Origin: Clostridiales bacterium UBA3259
Lineage (GTDB): Bacteria > Bacillota_A > Clostridia > Oscillospirales > Oscillospiraceae
DNA: 40,882 nucleotides
Direction of reading: 5' to 3'
Assembly (NCBI GenBank): GCA_002362625.1
Contig: DEUP01000019.1
Coordinates: 24,034 to 64,915, forward strand
A program made the position numbers and the translations under genes. Below the pieces are notes generated by a model that worked only from the letters and a program-made list of their open reading frames with translations, did no database searches and was not told where the DNA came from. Of the stretch, positions 8,188 through 16,346 are shown in pieces. Every line of letters begins with the position of its first letter. The first letter of the stretch is position 1.

Positions 8188-8556
8188 ATGAACAACACCC
8201 CCCAAATCTTTGACAGCGAATACCGTTTCTGCCTGCTTCTCTGGGATCTGGAGCCAATCAACTCCACCAAGCTGGTGCAGGTGTGCAAGGAAAAGCTGGG
8301 CTGGTCAAAGGCCACCACCTACACCGTCATCCGCCGTTTATCCGAACGGGGCGTGGTGAAAAACGAGAATTCCATTGTCACCACCCTGGTCACCAAGGAG
8401 GATGTCCAGGCCTCCCGGGTGGGCGAGCTGGTGGAGGAGACCTTCCAGGGTTCCATCCCCGCCTTTATCGCCGCTTTTTCCCGGGGGAAAAGGCTGACCC
8501 GGGCAGAGGTTGACCAGCTTCAGGCCCTCATCGATAACTATAAAGAGGACGAATGA
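8188..8556 (+). CDS. BlaI/MecI/CopY-family repressor
   Basis: A 122-residue winged-helix repressor of the BlaI/MecI type (usual length 120-130). The N-terminal half shows the family pattern around WSKATTYTVIRRLSERGVV, the recognition helix and wing. The C-terminal half (FQGSIPAFIAAFSRGKRLTRAEVDQLQALI) is the dimerising, protease-sensitive tail. The ribosome-binding site TAAGGAGG is 9 bases before ATG. It is the usual partner of BlaR1-like peptidases, but here it lies one gene downstream of blaR1 instead of just upstream, with a beta-helix gene between. It should repress its own locus, probably through the dyad at 1589-1604. Confidence 0.85.
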   Translation: MNNTPQIFDSEYRFCLLLWDLEPINSTKLVQVCKEKLGWSKATTYTVIRRLSERGVVKNENSIVTTLVTKEDVQASRVGELVEETFQGSIPAFIAAFSRGKRLTRAEVDQLQALIDNYKEDE

Positions 8557-8574
8557 TCCCGAAACAGCGCAAAA

Positions 8575-8608
8575 TGGAGCCTGCCACATGGCAGGCTCCA
8601 AGTTTTTT
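8575..8608. terminator. Bidirectional intrinsic terminator
   Basis: An 11-bp perfect GC-rich stem (8575-8585 with 8590-8600, 4-base loop) is followed by six Ts on the plus strand, ending the BlaI transcript. On the minus strand it is followed by ATTTT, so it can also serve the leftward gene ending at 8611. Confidence 0.85.
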
Positions 8609-8610
8609 AC

Positions 8611-9678
8611 TTAACCGCCCTGGGCTCTTCGGGCTTCCACTTCATCCGCCACGGTCATGGCACGCAGGACGCTGTACTCGTCATACCGGGTATCGGCCGC
8701 GTCATTGAGGAACACGATCCGGATCTCCGGATTCTCGATCTCCACCTTGGACATAATCTCTCCCAGCTTGGCGGCGCCAATTCCCTGCAAATACATCCGG
8801 CATCTTCCCTCAGGCAGGGCGAAGGTGTAGTCCTTCACGCAGAAGGAAAGCGTGAAGTTCTCTCCCTCCGCGCTGCAGTTGGACAGCAGCTTGGTGGCCG
8901 CCGTTACCAGCGCCTCGGTCTTGTCCCCGTTGAAGATAATCTGATCCGTATCGGGGAAGCAGAAATCCGCCAGCATGACCTCGTTGAAGCCCATTGCCTT
9001 CAGCTCCAGCACCACGGAGGTAATCCAGTTGATGGTGGTGGCATTGGTGGGATCCAGCCAGTACATGCCGCCCTGATCCATCCACAGGCCTTTTCTGTTG
9101 AGCATGTACAGACCGCTTGTAACGTGGCTGTTGCCAAAGCTCCGATCCCGGAAGGCACTGACCTGGGCAATGGCATAGCAGCCCTTTGTCTGAATCAGAT
9201 CCACCAGCTCCGACATGGCTGCCAGGTCTGTGCTCTGGGAGATCACCGCGTCTCCCAGGTTGGAATCATAGAAGAAGGAGCCGAAGGGACCTTTCATTTC
9301 AATCATCACCGGGGTTCCGGCGTCCAGGCGCTGGATTTGCAGCTTGAATTTCTCCACGTTGGATTGCATTTTCAGCATGTCATTGGTGATGTAGTAGCCG
9401 TTGAGCATGGTCAGCTCCTGCTCCGTATCGATGGCATTGGCGCCCTCATTAAAGTAGATTGGCACCTCCAGGCTTGCCACCGGGGCCTTGGGGATCTCAC
9501 CGATCACATCATTGGAGGATCGGTTAAAATCCAGGGTAGCGCCCTCGTCGTTAAACACCACATACCTTTGCAGCCAGACCACCCAGCACAGCCAGGTGAC
9601 GCAGAAAACGAGAATCACGATCATGGCAACAGTGCCCAGGAATTTCAGCTTTCGGCGGGTTCGATATGGTATACTCAT
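8611..9678 (-). CDS. Membrane-anchored putative glycoside hydrolase (DUF4015-like)
   Basis: A 355-residue protein with one N-terminal membrane helix (about 17-37, VAMIVILVFCVTWLCWVVWL) and an outer domain resembling the DUF4015 'putative glycoside hydrolase' TIM barrel. Typical pieces are the strand AIAQVSAFRDRSF, then MYWLDPTN followed by an ELKAMGFNEVMLADFCFP segment, whose acidic residue sits where these proteins carry a catalytic carboxylate. ATG 9678 is chosen because it follows GAGGGAAGAG and overlaps the prmA stop in ATGA. The longer frame upstream lies inside prmA. It may act on a cell-wall or exopolysaccharide glycan; the substrate is unknown. Confidence 0.65.
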   Translation of the reverse strand: MSIPYRTRRKLKFLGTVAMIVILVFCVTWLCWVVWLQRYVVFNDEGATLDFNRSSNDVIGEIPKAPVASLEVPIYFNEGANAIDTEQELTMLNGYYITNDMLKMQSNVEKFKLQIQRLDAGTPVMIEMKGPFGSFFYDSNLGDAVISQSTDLAAMSELVDLIQTKGCYAIAQVSAFRDRSFGNSHVTSGLYMLNRKGLWMDQGGMYWLDPTNATTINWITSVVLELKAMGFNEVMLADFCFPDTDQIIFNGDKTEALVTAATKLLSNCSAEGENFTLSFCVKDYTFALPEGRCRMYLQGIGAAKLGEIMSKVEIENPEIRIVFLNDAADTRYDEYSVLRAMTVADEVEARRAQGG

Positions 9679-10628
9679 TGGACTCTTCCCTCCCTCGGCG
9701 CGGCCAAACGGGCCGTAACGCAGCGCCACTCCTCTTTTTCTTTTACGTTGACAATGGTAAGACCCGCCTTTTCCAGAGCCTGGCAAACCTCCCCAAGCCG
9801 GACGTCCAGAATGCCGGAACAGATCAGCTTGCTGCTCTCACCCAAAAATTCCGGCAGCACCGGAGCAAGGCCGATGATCACATCGGCGACAATGTTCACC
9901 AGCACCAGATCATAGGCTCTCTTCAGCTCCGCCATCAGCTTCCGGTCCTCCACCACATTGCCGGTCAGGGCGGTGAAGGCGGGCGCGGAAAAGCCATTGT
10001 AGGCGGCGTTTTCCCTGGCAATGTCCTCCGCCTTTGGGTCAATGTCCATGCCAACCGCTTTTTGCGCCCCCAGGCGCAGGGCGGCAATGGACAATATCCC
10101 GCTGCCGCTGCCAAGATCCAGGCAGCGGAATCCAGGCTTTACCGTTTCCTCCATGACCTCCATAACCATCTGGGTGGAGGGATGGGCGCCGGTGCCGAAG
10201 GTCAGGCCCGGATCCAGAATGATCTTTTTCCGGTCTGTTTCCAAATCCGCGTTCCAGCAGGGCAGAACGATCAGGCTCTTTCCCACCTCCTGGGGCGGGT
10301 AGCTGTCCTTCCAGCTCTCCTCCCAGTTCGTCTCCGGCAGAGGGGATACATCCATGGGAAGGCCAAGCGCTTCCGTGATGTCCCGAATCCGGGACAGCTC
10401 AGACGCGTCCCCTTCCTCTATGTACAGCTTAATGCGGGAAAGGCCCTGAAGCTTCTCCTGCAAGTCCTCGTCAATATAGTCCCAGTAGGCCCTGTTGTCC
10501 TCCAGGAAAGCTTCAAATTCGTTCTGATCCTCGATCACCAGATCCGAAAACCCCTTGGCCGTCAATATCGCGGCGGTCTTTTCGCAGTCTCCCGGAACGG
10601 TGTGTATGGTGATTTCCAGCCATGCCAT
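9675..10628 (-). CDS. prmA: Ribosomal protein L11 methyltransferase
   Basis: PrmA trimethylates ribosomal protein L11 using S-adenosylmethionine. The 317-residue length is normal. The N-terminal part (1-120) is the L11-binding domain. The methyltransferase domain shows GLTFGTGAHPST (a PrmA hallmark), the SAM-binding motif CLDLGSGSGILS, an acidic end of strand 2 (VGMDIDP) and LVLVNIVADVI in place of the NPPY-like motif. The ribosome-binding site AGGAGAG is 8 bases upstream. It is co-transcribed with the overlapping hydrolase-like gene downstream. Confidence 0.95.
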   Translation of the reverse strand: MAWLEITIHTVPGDCEKTAAILTAKGFSDLVIEDQNEFEAFLEDNRAYWDYIDEDLQEKLQGLSRIKLYIEEGDASELSRIRDITEALGLPMDVSPLPETNWEESWKDSYPPQEVGKSLIVLPCWNADLETDRKKIILDPGLTFGTGAHPSTQMVMEVMEETVKPGFRCLDLGSGSGILSIAALRLGAQKAVGMDIDPKAEDIARENAAYNGFSAPAFTALTGNVVEDRKLMAELKRAYDLVLVNIVADVIIGLAPVLPEFLGESSKLICSGILDVRLGEVCQALEKAGLTIVNVKEKEEWRCVTARLAAPREGRVQ

Positions 10629-10665
10629 GGTTGTTTCTCTCCTAAATTACATAATCGCAGTGTAC

Positions 10666-10694
10666 ATTGTACCGCAAACAAGGAAAAATAACAA
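10666..10694 (-). promoter_or_regulatory. Promoter of prmA operon
   Basis: On the minus strand TTGTTA (10694-10689) is followed by a 17-base spacer and TACAAT (10671-10666), about 40 bases before the prmA start. The spacing and hexamers fit a sigma-A promoter. Confidence 0.6.
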
Positions 10695-10747
10695 CCGGTA
10701 AAGCGTTAAATTTTTATGTCCTACTATCTATTTTGTAAAAAATAGTA

Positions 10748-10753
10748 TATAAT
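10748..10753 (+). promoter_or_regulatory. -10 box of the M16/lgt operon
   Basis: A consensus TATAAT lies about 90 bases before the first peptidase-like gene, in an AT-rich stretch. The expected -35 region (around 10725-10730, TATCTA) is poor, so the promoter is weak or activator-dependent, or the -35 is elsewhere. Confidence 0.45.
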
Positions 10754-10844
10754 GTGTAAAGATTCGCTTTTGAGGCCTGCGCCTTTTGCGTAAATTCAGC
10801 CGAAAGAACAGAAAACGGAAAGAACCCTTTCCCAAGGAGCCATC

Positions 10845-12110
10845 ATGATCGAAACAAAAACCCTCTTCCCCGGCGTTACCCTCCGGACGTTCCAGGATAC
10901 CCGCTTTAAGCAGGGCGCCCTCAGTATCCAGTTTGTCCGGCTTATGTCCTCCCAGGAGGCCGCCATGAACGCTCTGCTTCCCAGCGTTTTGCTGCGGGGC
11001 ACCAAACGTCATCCCACCCTGCGCTCCATTACGGAGTATCTGGACATGCTCTACGGTGCTTCCGTCAGTCCTCTTGTCCGGCGGGTGGGCGATTACCAGA
11101 CTACCGGCCTGTTCCTCAGCTTTATGGACGACCGCTTCGCCCTTCCCGGAGATCAGGTGATGGGGCCTATGCTGTCCTTTTTGAGGGAAATTCTGCTGGA
11201 GCCTCTGACGGAAGAGGGCCGCTTCCTCCCTGCCCTGGTTGCCAGCGAAAAAAAGAACCTGATCTCCACCATTGAGTCTGACCTGAACGACAAGCGTGCC
11301 TATGCCATGGGACAGCTGCTGAAGCTCATGTGCCGGGAGGATACCTTCGGCATTCCCCGGCTGGGAGAACCGGAACAGGTGGAGGCCATCACGCCCGAGG
11401 CTTTGCTCCGCCACTATGAACAGGTTCTGCGCGCCAGTCCCGTGGAGATTTTCTATGTGGGCAGCGCGGAGGCTGATCATGTCGCCTCTCTTTTGATGCC
11501 GCTGTTCTCCGAGCTTCCCAGAACGCCCTTCCTCCTTCCCCCTCAGTCGTCCCTCCGTCCCTGCGAAGGGCAGGATCAGACGGAAGCCATGGACGTTTCC
11601 CAGGGGAAGCTGTGCATGGGCTTTGTGACTCCCATTACCAACCGCTCTCCTCAGTTCCCCGCCATGCAGGTGCTGAACACCCTGTTCGGTTCCGGCATGA
11701 CCAGCAAATTGTTCATGAACATCCGGGAGAAGATGTCCCTGTGCTACTCCATCAGCTCCGGCTACTATGGCAGCAAGGGCATTGTGGCGGTATCCGCCGG
11801 GATCGACTTCCAGCAGGAGGCCCGCACCCGGGAGGAGGTGCTTCACCAGCTGGACGCCTGCCGCCGGGGGGAGATTACCAATGATGAACTGAACGCCGCC
11901 AGGGAGGCGCTGCTCTCCTCCCTCCGCGCCACCCATGACGCTCCCGGCGCCATAGAGGGCTACTACGCCACCGCCGCCCTCAGCGGCCTGCGCCTGACGC
12001 CCCAGGACTATATGGACGCCATCCGGCAGGTTACCCATGCGGATGTGGTTGATGCCGCCAATACGCTGACCCTGCATACCACCTATTTCCTGAAAGGAGC
12101 GAGCCAATGA
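10845..12110 (+). CDS. M16-family peptidase-like protein, inactive partner (YmfF-like)
   Basis: A 421-residue member of the pitrilysin/insulinase-like M16 family. The zinc motif HxxEH is absent where expected (LLRGTKRHPTLRSITEYLDMLYGAS takes its place). The C-terminal half keeps M16 structure, including the region FGSGMTSKLFMNIREKMSLCYS typical of the R/Y pair. M16 proteins often work as heterodimers of one catalytic and one non-catalytic subunit. The next gene, overlapping by ATGA, encodes the copy with HxxEH. This matches the YmfF/YmfH pair of Bacillus. The ribosome-binding site is CCAAGGAG. Confidence 0.85.
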   Translation: MIETKTLFPGVTLRTFQDTRFKQGALSIQFVRLMSSQEAAMNALLPSVLLRGTKRHPTLRSITEYLDMLYGASVSPLVRRVGDYQTTGLFLSFMDDRFALPGDQVMGPMLSFLREILLEPLTEEGRFLPALVASEKKNLISTIESDLNDKRAYAMGQLLKLMCREDTFGIPRLGEPEQVEAITPEALLRHYEQVLRASPVEIFYVGSAEADHVASLLMPLFSELPRTPFLLPPQSSLRPCEGQDQTEAMDVSQGKLCMGFVTPITNRSPQFPAMQVLNTLFGSGMTSKLFMNIREKMSLCYSISSGYYGSKGIVAVSAGIDFQQEARTREEVLHQLDACRRGEITNDELNAAREALLSSLRATHDAPGAIEGYYATAALSGLRLTPQDYMDAIRQVTHADVVDAANTLTLHTTYFLKGASQ

Positions 12111-13396
12111 AATCCGTATATTATCCCCAGCTGGACGAGACGCTTTTTTCTGACCTGCTTCCCAACGGGCTGCGGGTTCTGGTGGCGCCCCGGAAGGGCT
12201 TTACCAAAAAGCTCGCCTACTTTGTCACGGACTATGGCTCCATCCACACGGATTTCGTCCTGGATGGCAGGGAATACCACGCTCCCGCCGGGGTTGCCCA
12301 TTATCTGGAGCACAAAATGTTTGATCTGCCCGGAGACCGGGATGTCAGCGCGGAGTTTGCCGCCATGGGGGCCATGACCAACGCCTTCACCAGCTACGAC
12401 ATGACCGCCTACTATTTTTCCTGCACCGAGAATTTTCAGGACTGCCTCCGGCTGCTGCTGGAATTTGTGTCCACCCCCTATTTCACCAAGGAAAGTGTGG
12501 AAAAGGAACGGGGCATCATCGATCAGGAGATCGGCATGAACGAGGACGCGCCGGACAGCGTGGTCTTTGAGAACCTGATGAAAGCCATGTATAATACCCA
12601 TCCCATCCGGGTTCCCATCCTGGGCACCTCCCAGTCCATCCGGGAGATCACCCCTCAGGTGCTGTACGACTGCCATCGCGCCTTTTATTCCCCGGGGAAT
12701 ATGGCTCTGTGTGTCATCGGTGACGTAGACCCGAATTCCGTCGCCGCCATTGCCCGGGAAATCCTGGGAGACGAAAAAAGGGTCGTGGGCGAAAAGCTGC
12801 GGAACTGGCCGGAAGACGTTTTCCGCACCCATCCGGAAACCACAGCTGCCATGGAAGTGGCCATGCCCACCTTCCAGCTGGGCTTTAAGTGCGAGCCTCT
12901 GGGCCTGGGAGACGATGCCGTCCGCACGGAAATGGTGGCGGATCTGGCTGCGGAGGCCCTGTTCGGCGAATCCTCTGAGCTGTATCTGCGGCTGTATGAG
13001 GAAGGGTTGATCGACTCCTCCTTCGGCGGCGGCTTTGAGATCATCGACGGCTGTGCCATGCTGCTGTGCTCCGGCGATTCCGACGATCCGAAGGCCGTCA
13101 GGGACGCCATCCTCGCCCAGGCCGCGGTTCTGGTGGAAAACGGGATCCCGGAGGACGCCTTCCAGCGGATGAAGCGCAGCGCCCTGGGCCGCCGGATCCG
13201 TGCCCTTGACAGCTTCGACGCCACCTGCTTCCGGCTTTGCGCCTATTATTTCTCTGATTTCGACTTTTTCCGGTTCCCGGAGGTCTGCGCCGACATTCAG
13301 GCGTCGGACCTTCAGGCCTTCCTGCGCCGTGTGGCTGTGCCGGAAAGGTGCGCCATTTCCATCATCGAACCCATTCGTAAGGAGGAAGCCCTATGA
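12107..13396 (+). CDS. M16-family zinc peptidase, catalytic partner (YmfH-like)
   Basis: A 429-residue M16 peptidase with the inverted zinc motif HYLEH (residues 65-69) inside GVAHYLEHKMFD, and the downstream acidic ligand region KERGIIDQEIGMNEDAP about 75 residues later, as the family requires. It is cytoplasmic, with no signal peptide. It starts by ATGA overlap with the non-catalytic partner and overlaps lgt at its end, so the three are one translationally coupled operon. In Bacillus the equivalents act in peptide processing; the substrate here is unknown. Confidence 0.88.
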   Translation: MKSVYYPQLDETLFSDLLPNGLRVLVAPRKGFTKKLAYFVTDYGSIHTDFVLDGREYHAPAGVAHYLEHKMFDLPGDRDVSAEFAAMGAMTNAFTSYDMTAYYFSCTENFQDCLRLLLEFVSTPYFTKESVEKERGIIDQEIGMNEDAPDSVVFENLMKAMYNTHPIRVPILGTSQSIREITPQVLYDCHRAFYSPGNMALCVIGDVDPNSVAAIAREILGDEKRVVGEKLRNWPEDVFRTHPETTAAMEVAMPTFQLGFKCEPLGLGDDAVRTEMVADLAAEALFGESSELYLRLYEEGLIDSSFGGGFEIIDGCAMLLCSGDSDDPKAVRDAILAQAAVLVENGIPEDAFQRMKRSALGRRIRALDSFDATCFRLCAYYFSDFDFFRFPEVCADIQASDLQAFLRRVAVPERCAISIIEPIRKEEAL

Positions 13397-14286
13397 TTCC
13401 CGCCAACTATTCCGTCATTTCCTTTCCCACCTTTGGGATTGCGGTCAATCCCCCAAGAACCCTCTGCCTCGGCCCATTCTGCATCCATTTCTACGGGCTG
13501 ATTATTGCCGCGGGCCTGATTCTGGCCGTTCTCTACGCCGCCAGGCGCTGTAAGGAATTCGGCCTGAAGGAGGACGACCTGCTGGACGGCGTTCTGTGGA
13601 TCACTCCCTTTGCCATTATCTGCGCCCGGATCTACTATGTGGTCTTCTCCTGGTCGGACTACGCCGAAAACCCCATTTCCGTCCTGTACATCTGGGAGGG
13701 CGGCCTTGCCATTTACGGCGCTGTGCTTGGGGCGATTCTGGGGGTCATCGTCTTCTGCCGGATCAAAAAGGTATCCCTTCCCATGCTGCTGGATCTGGTG
13801 CTGCTGGGCTTTCTCATCGGTCAGTTCATCGGCCGTTGGGGCAACTTCTTCAACCGGGAGGCCTTCGGCGCGCCCACGGACTGCTTTGCCAGAATGGGCC
13901 TTTACAATACCGTCACCGGGCAGTGGGAATACTACCATCCCACCTTCCTGTATGAGTCCCTATGGAATCTGGCTGGGTTCTGCCTGCTCCACTTTGCCTC
14001 CAGGCATCGCAAATACGACGGCCAGATTGCCCTGGGCTACGCCGCCTGGTACGGCCTGGGCCGCGCAATCATTGAAGGGCTGCGGATGGACAGTCTGTAT
14101 TGGGGCAGCATCCGGGTCAGCCAGGCATTGGCGGCAGCGAGCTGCGTCGCTGCGGTAAGCGTGCTGATCTGGCAACACTTCCGGCCCCATAACCCGGAGA
14201 AGCTGTTCGTCAATGTGGTCGCCGCCCGGACCGCGGCGGAAAGCCAACAGCAACCCACGGAACCGCCAAAGGACAGCGAAGAATAA
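13393..14286 (+). CDS. lgt: Prolipoprotein diacylglyceryl transferase
   Basis: Lgt moves diacylglycerol from phosphatidylglycerol to the lipobox cysteine of prolipoproteins at the membrane. The 297-residue protein has seven hydrophobic helices, the N-terminal HFYG motif (residues 32-35) and the Lgt signature GRWGNFFN (147-154) with its essential Arg. It then has HPTFLYES and, near the end, GLGRAIIEGLR. The C-terminal tail (about 265-297) is hydrophilic and Gln/Glu-rich. It is coupled by ATGA to the upstream peptidase. It would process the lipoproteins encoded at 1679, 6420 and 16347. Confidence 0.95.
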   Translation: MIPANYSVISFPTFGIAVNPPRTLCLGPFCIHFYGLIIAAGLILAVLYAARRCKEFGLKEDDLLDGVLWITPFAIICARIYYVVFSWSDYAENPISVLYIWEGGLAIYGAVLGAILGVIVFCRIKKVSLPMLLDLVLLGFLIGQFIGRWGNFFNREAFGAPTDCFARMGLYNTVTGQWEYYHPTFLYESLWNLAGFCLLHFASRHRKYDGQIALGYAAWYGLGRAIIEGLRMDSLYWGSIRVSQALAAASCVAAVSVLIWQHFRPHNPEKLFVNVVAARTAAESQQQPTEPPKDSEE

Positions 14287-14299
14287 CGAGAAATACACC

Positions 14300-14327
14300 A
14301 AAGGCGTGACGGAACGGTCACGCCTTT
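14300..14327 (+). terminator. Probable terminator of the M16/lgt operon
   Basis: An 11-bp perfect stem (14300-14310 with 14317-14327) begins 14 bases after the lgt stop. The right arm ends in TTT but no longer T-run follows. Confidence 0.6.
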
Positions 14328-14549
14328 CGTCAGGCCGTCGAAAATCCCCTGCGGGGCTTTCCGACGGGAAAGTTGCAGTCTGCTTAGTGCACTCCTTGTG
14401 CGCCTTTTGCGCACAACTCGCACACGCAGCCTAACATGGTAGATAAACTGTAATTTATTCTTTAGTTCTGCTTTCAATTTCCTTCATAAATACTGATTTG
14501 CCGCTCTGTTTCGTTCCATATTATCACATAACAGCCTGAACCGCAAGCG

Positions 14550-14579
14550 CAGCCACAGCAGAACGAACTGCTGTGGCTG
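14550..14579. terminator. Hairpin downstream of the ABC importer operon
   Basis: A 12-bp perfect stem (14550-14561 with 14568-14579, 6-base loop) lies 25 bases past the stop of the leftward ATPase gene. Neither strand has a good T-run, so it may stabilise the 3' end of the RNA more than terminate it. Confidence 0.45.
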
Positions 14580-14604
14580 TCAACCGTCTATTTCCAGGAT
14601 CTTC

Positions 14605-15405
14605 TTACTCCATATCCGCGCTGAACAGAATTCTGTCATTGCTGATGCTCTGCTCATGGAAAATTTTCAGCAGCCGATCCGTTGTCATGTTCGTCCGTTT
14701 CTCACCCTGAAGCTCCAATACGATTTTTCCGTTGTTCATCATAATGGTACGGTTGCCCAGGCTCAGAGCCGAGGGGATGTTGTGGGTAATCATCAGGCAG
14801 GTGATGTTGTTGTCCGCCACGATTTTCTTCGTCAGCGCCAGCACCTTCTCCGCCGTGGCGGGATCCAGGGCGGCGGTGTGTTCGTCCAGCAGGAGCAGCT
14901 TCGGGGTTACCAGGGTTGCCATCAACAGGGTCAGCGCCTGCCGCTGTCCGCCGGAGAGCAGCCCCACCGGATGGTCCATCCGATCCTCCAACCCCAGCTC
15001 CAGCATGGCCAGCTTCTCCCGGAACTCCCGGCGGTCGGCGGCGGTGACCATAGAGAAGGGAGACCGCTTTTCCGATGCCCGGAGATAGGCCAGGGCCAGA
15101 TTTTCCTCAATGGTCATGCTGGGGGCGGTACCCTTTAAGGGATCCTGGAAGAGCCTTCCAATATATTTGCTCCGCTTGTAATCCGGCAGATGGGTGATGG
15201 TGGTTCCGTCCAGAACGATGGAGCCGGTGTCCACCACGAAGGAGCCGGCAATGGCTCCGAAAAGGGTGGACTTGCCCGCGCCGTTGGAGCCGAGAATGGT
15301 CACAAAATCCCCGGGAGCAAGCTGCAGATTGATTCCATCCAGGGCCTTCTTCTCATTCACCGTCCCGGGATTGAAGGTTTTCGATACGTTTTGCAGCTTC
15401 AGCAT
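14605..15405 (-). CDS. ABC importer ATP-binding subunit (likely tryptophan)
   Basis: A 266-residue ABC ATPase. Walker A is ILGSNGAGKST, the signature is LLSGGQRQALTLL, Walker B is KLLLLDEHTAALD and the switch His is in MITHN. ATG 15405 is used because it starts the conserved MLKLQNVSKTF; the upstream extension only overlaps the permease gene. It overlaps the permease end by 7 bases. With the permease and the binding lipoprotein upstream, it forms a complete importer of the kind known as TrpXYZ in streptococci. A T-box ahead of the operon gives the substrate clue. Confidence 0.88.
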   Translation of the reverse strand: MLKLQNVSKTFNPGTVNEKKALDGINLQLAPGDFVTILGSNGAGKSTLFGAIAGSFVVDTGSIVLDGTTITHLPDYKRSKYIGRLFQDPLKGTAPSMTIEENLALAYLRASEKRSPFSMVTAADRREFREKLAMLELGLEDRMDHPVGLLSGGQRQALTLLMATLVTPKLLLLDEHTAALDPATAEKVLALTKKIVADNNITCLMITHNIPSALSLGNRTIMMNNGKIVLELQGEKRTNMTTDRLLKIFHEQSISNDRILFSADME

Positions 15406-16292
15406 TCCTTCACCCCTCCTTTGGCGGTGGGCTTCCAGGCCTTTTGAATGGCGGGAAGACCGATGGCAACGGCCACAATCACAGCGGAGATCAGCTTCAG
15501 GCACTCGCTGGGCAGATCCAGGCGCAGAGCCAGGGCCATAATAAACCGGTAAACCAAAGAGCCGGCCACGGCGCCCAGGGCCTTGATCCACAGCTTCCCC
15601 TTGGGCAGCAGGGTCTCGCCGATAATCAGAGAGGCCAGGCCGATAATCACCATGCCGTTGCCCAAATTGATATCGGCGGCCTTCTGGTACTGGGCCAGCA
15701 GCGCGCCGCTGAGCGCTGTCAGGGAATTGGATACCGCGAGGCCCACGGTGATGGTAAAGGCCGTATTGATGGAGGAAGCCCGCACCATGTCAGGATTGTC
15801 GCCGGTGGCCCGAATGGACAGCCCCAGCCGGGTTTTCAGGAACACCACCAGCAGGGCTGCGAAAAGGGCCGCCAGCGCCACAACGGGAACCAGCTTATAC
15901 ACGCTTCCCAAAGCGCCCTGGGTCATGGTGAAAATGGTTGGGGTACGCATCATGCTGACGTTGGAGGAAAAGCCCATCACCGCCAGGTTCACGGTATACA
16001 GTCCCGTATTGGTGATGATACCCGCAAGAATTGACGGAACCTTCAGCTTGGTTTGCAGCAGGGCGGTGACGCTGCCCGCGGCGGCTCCCGCCAGCATGGC
16101 GGCGGGCAGCGCCAGGAGCGGATGGCCCGCCACAGCTACCGTGGCAGACACAGCGCAGCCCAGGGTAAAGCTTCCGTCGGTGGTCATATCGGCAATGTTC
16201 AGCACCCGGAAGCTTAAAAACAACGCCAGCGCCACCAGGGCATAGATAAAGCCCAGCTCCAGGGCGCTGAAAATCACAGCAGCAGAAATCAT
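15399..16292 (-). CDS. ABC importer permease (branched-chain/ribose type fold)
   Basis: A 297-residue membrane protein of the BPD_transp_2 permease family with about eight to nine hydrophobic helices. The conserved segment FRVLNIADMTTDGSF near residue 30 and the cytoplasmic loop TRLGLSIRATGDNPDM that contacts the ATPase support this. ATG 16292 is chosen because GGGAGGA lies 5 bases before it; an in-frame TTG four codons earlier would overlap that site. It is the middle gene of the importer operon. Confidence 0.87.
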   Translation of the reverse strand: MISAAVIFSALELGFIYALVALALFLSFRVLNIADMTTDGSFTLGCAVSATVAVAGHPLLALPAAMLAGAAAGSVTALLQTKLKVPSILAGIITNTGLYTVNLAVMGFSSNVSMMRTPTIFTMTQGALGSVYKLVPVVALAALFAALLVVFLKTRLGLSIRATGDNPDMVRASSINTAFTITVGLAVSNSLTALSGALLAQYQKAADINLGNGMVIIGLASLIIGETLLPKGKLWIKALGAVAGSLVYRFIMALALRLDLPSECLKLISAVIVAVAIGLPAIQKAWKPTAKGGVKEC

Positions 16293-16346
16293 AAGTCCTC
16301 CCAATTATGGCTTCCCCCTCCCGGAGGAAGGGGAAGCCCATCTGAA

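Larger units (their letters stand above)
14287..14604. other. Intergenic stretch with three hairpins, no gene
   Basis: Between the converging lgt and ABC operons I see only structure. An 11-bp stem at 14300-14327 is probably the lgt terminator. A perfect-ended stem lies at 14335-14367 (CCGTCG...CGACGG with internal CCCC/GGGG pairing). A 12-bp stem lies at 14550-14579. The part between (14370-14540) has no readable frame with a ribosome-binding site. Confidence 0.6.
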
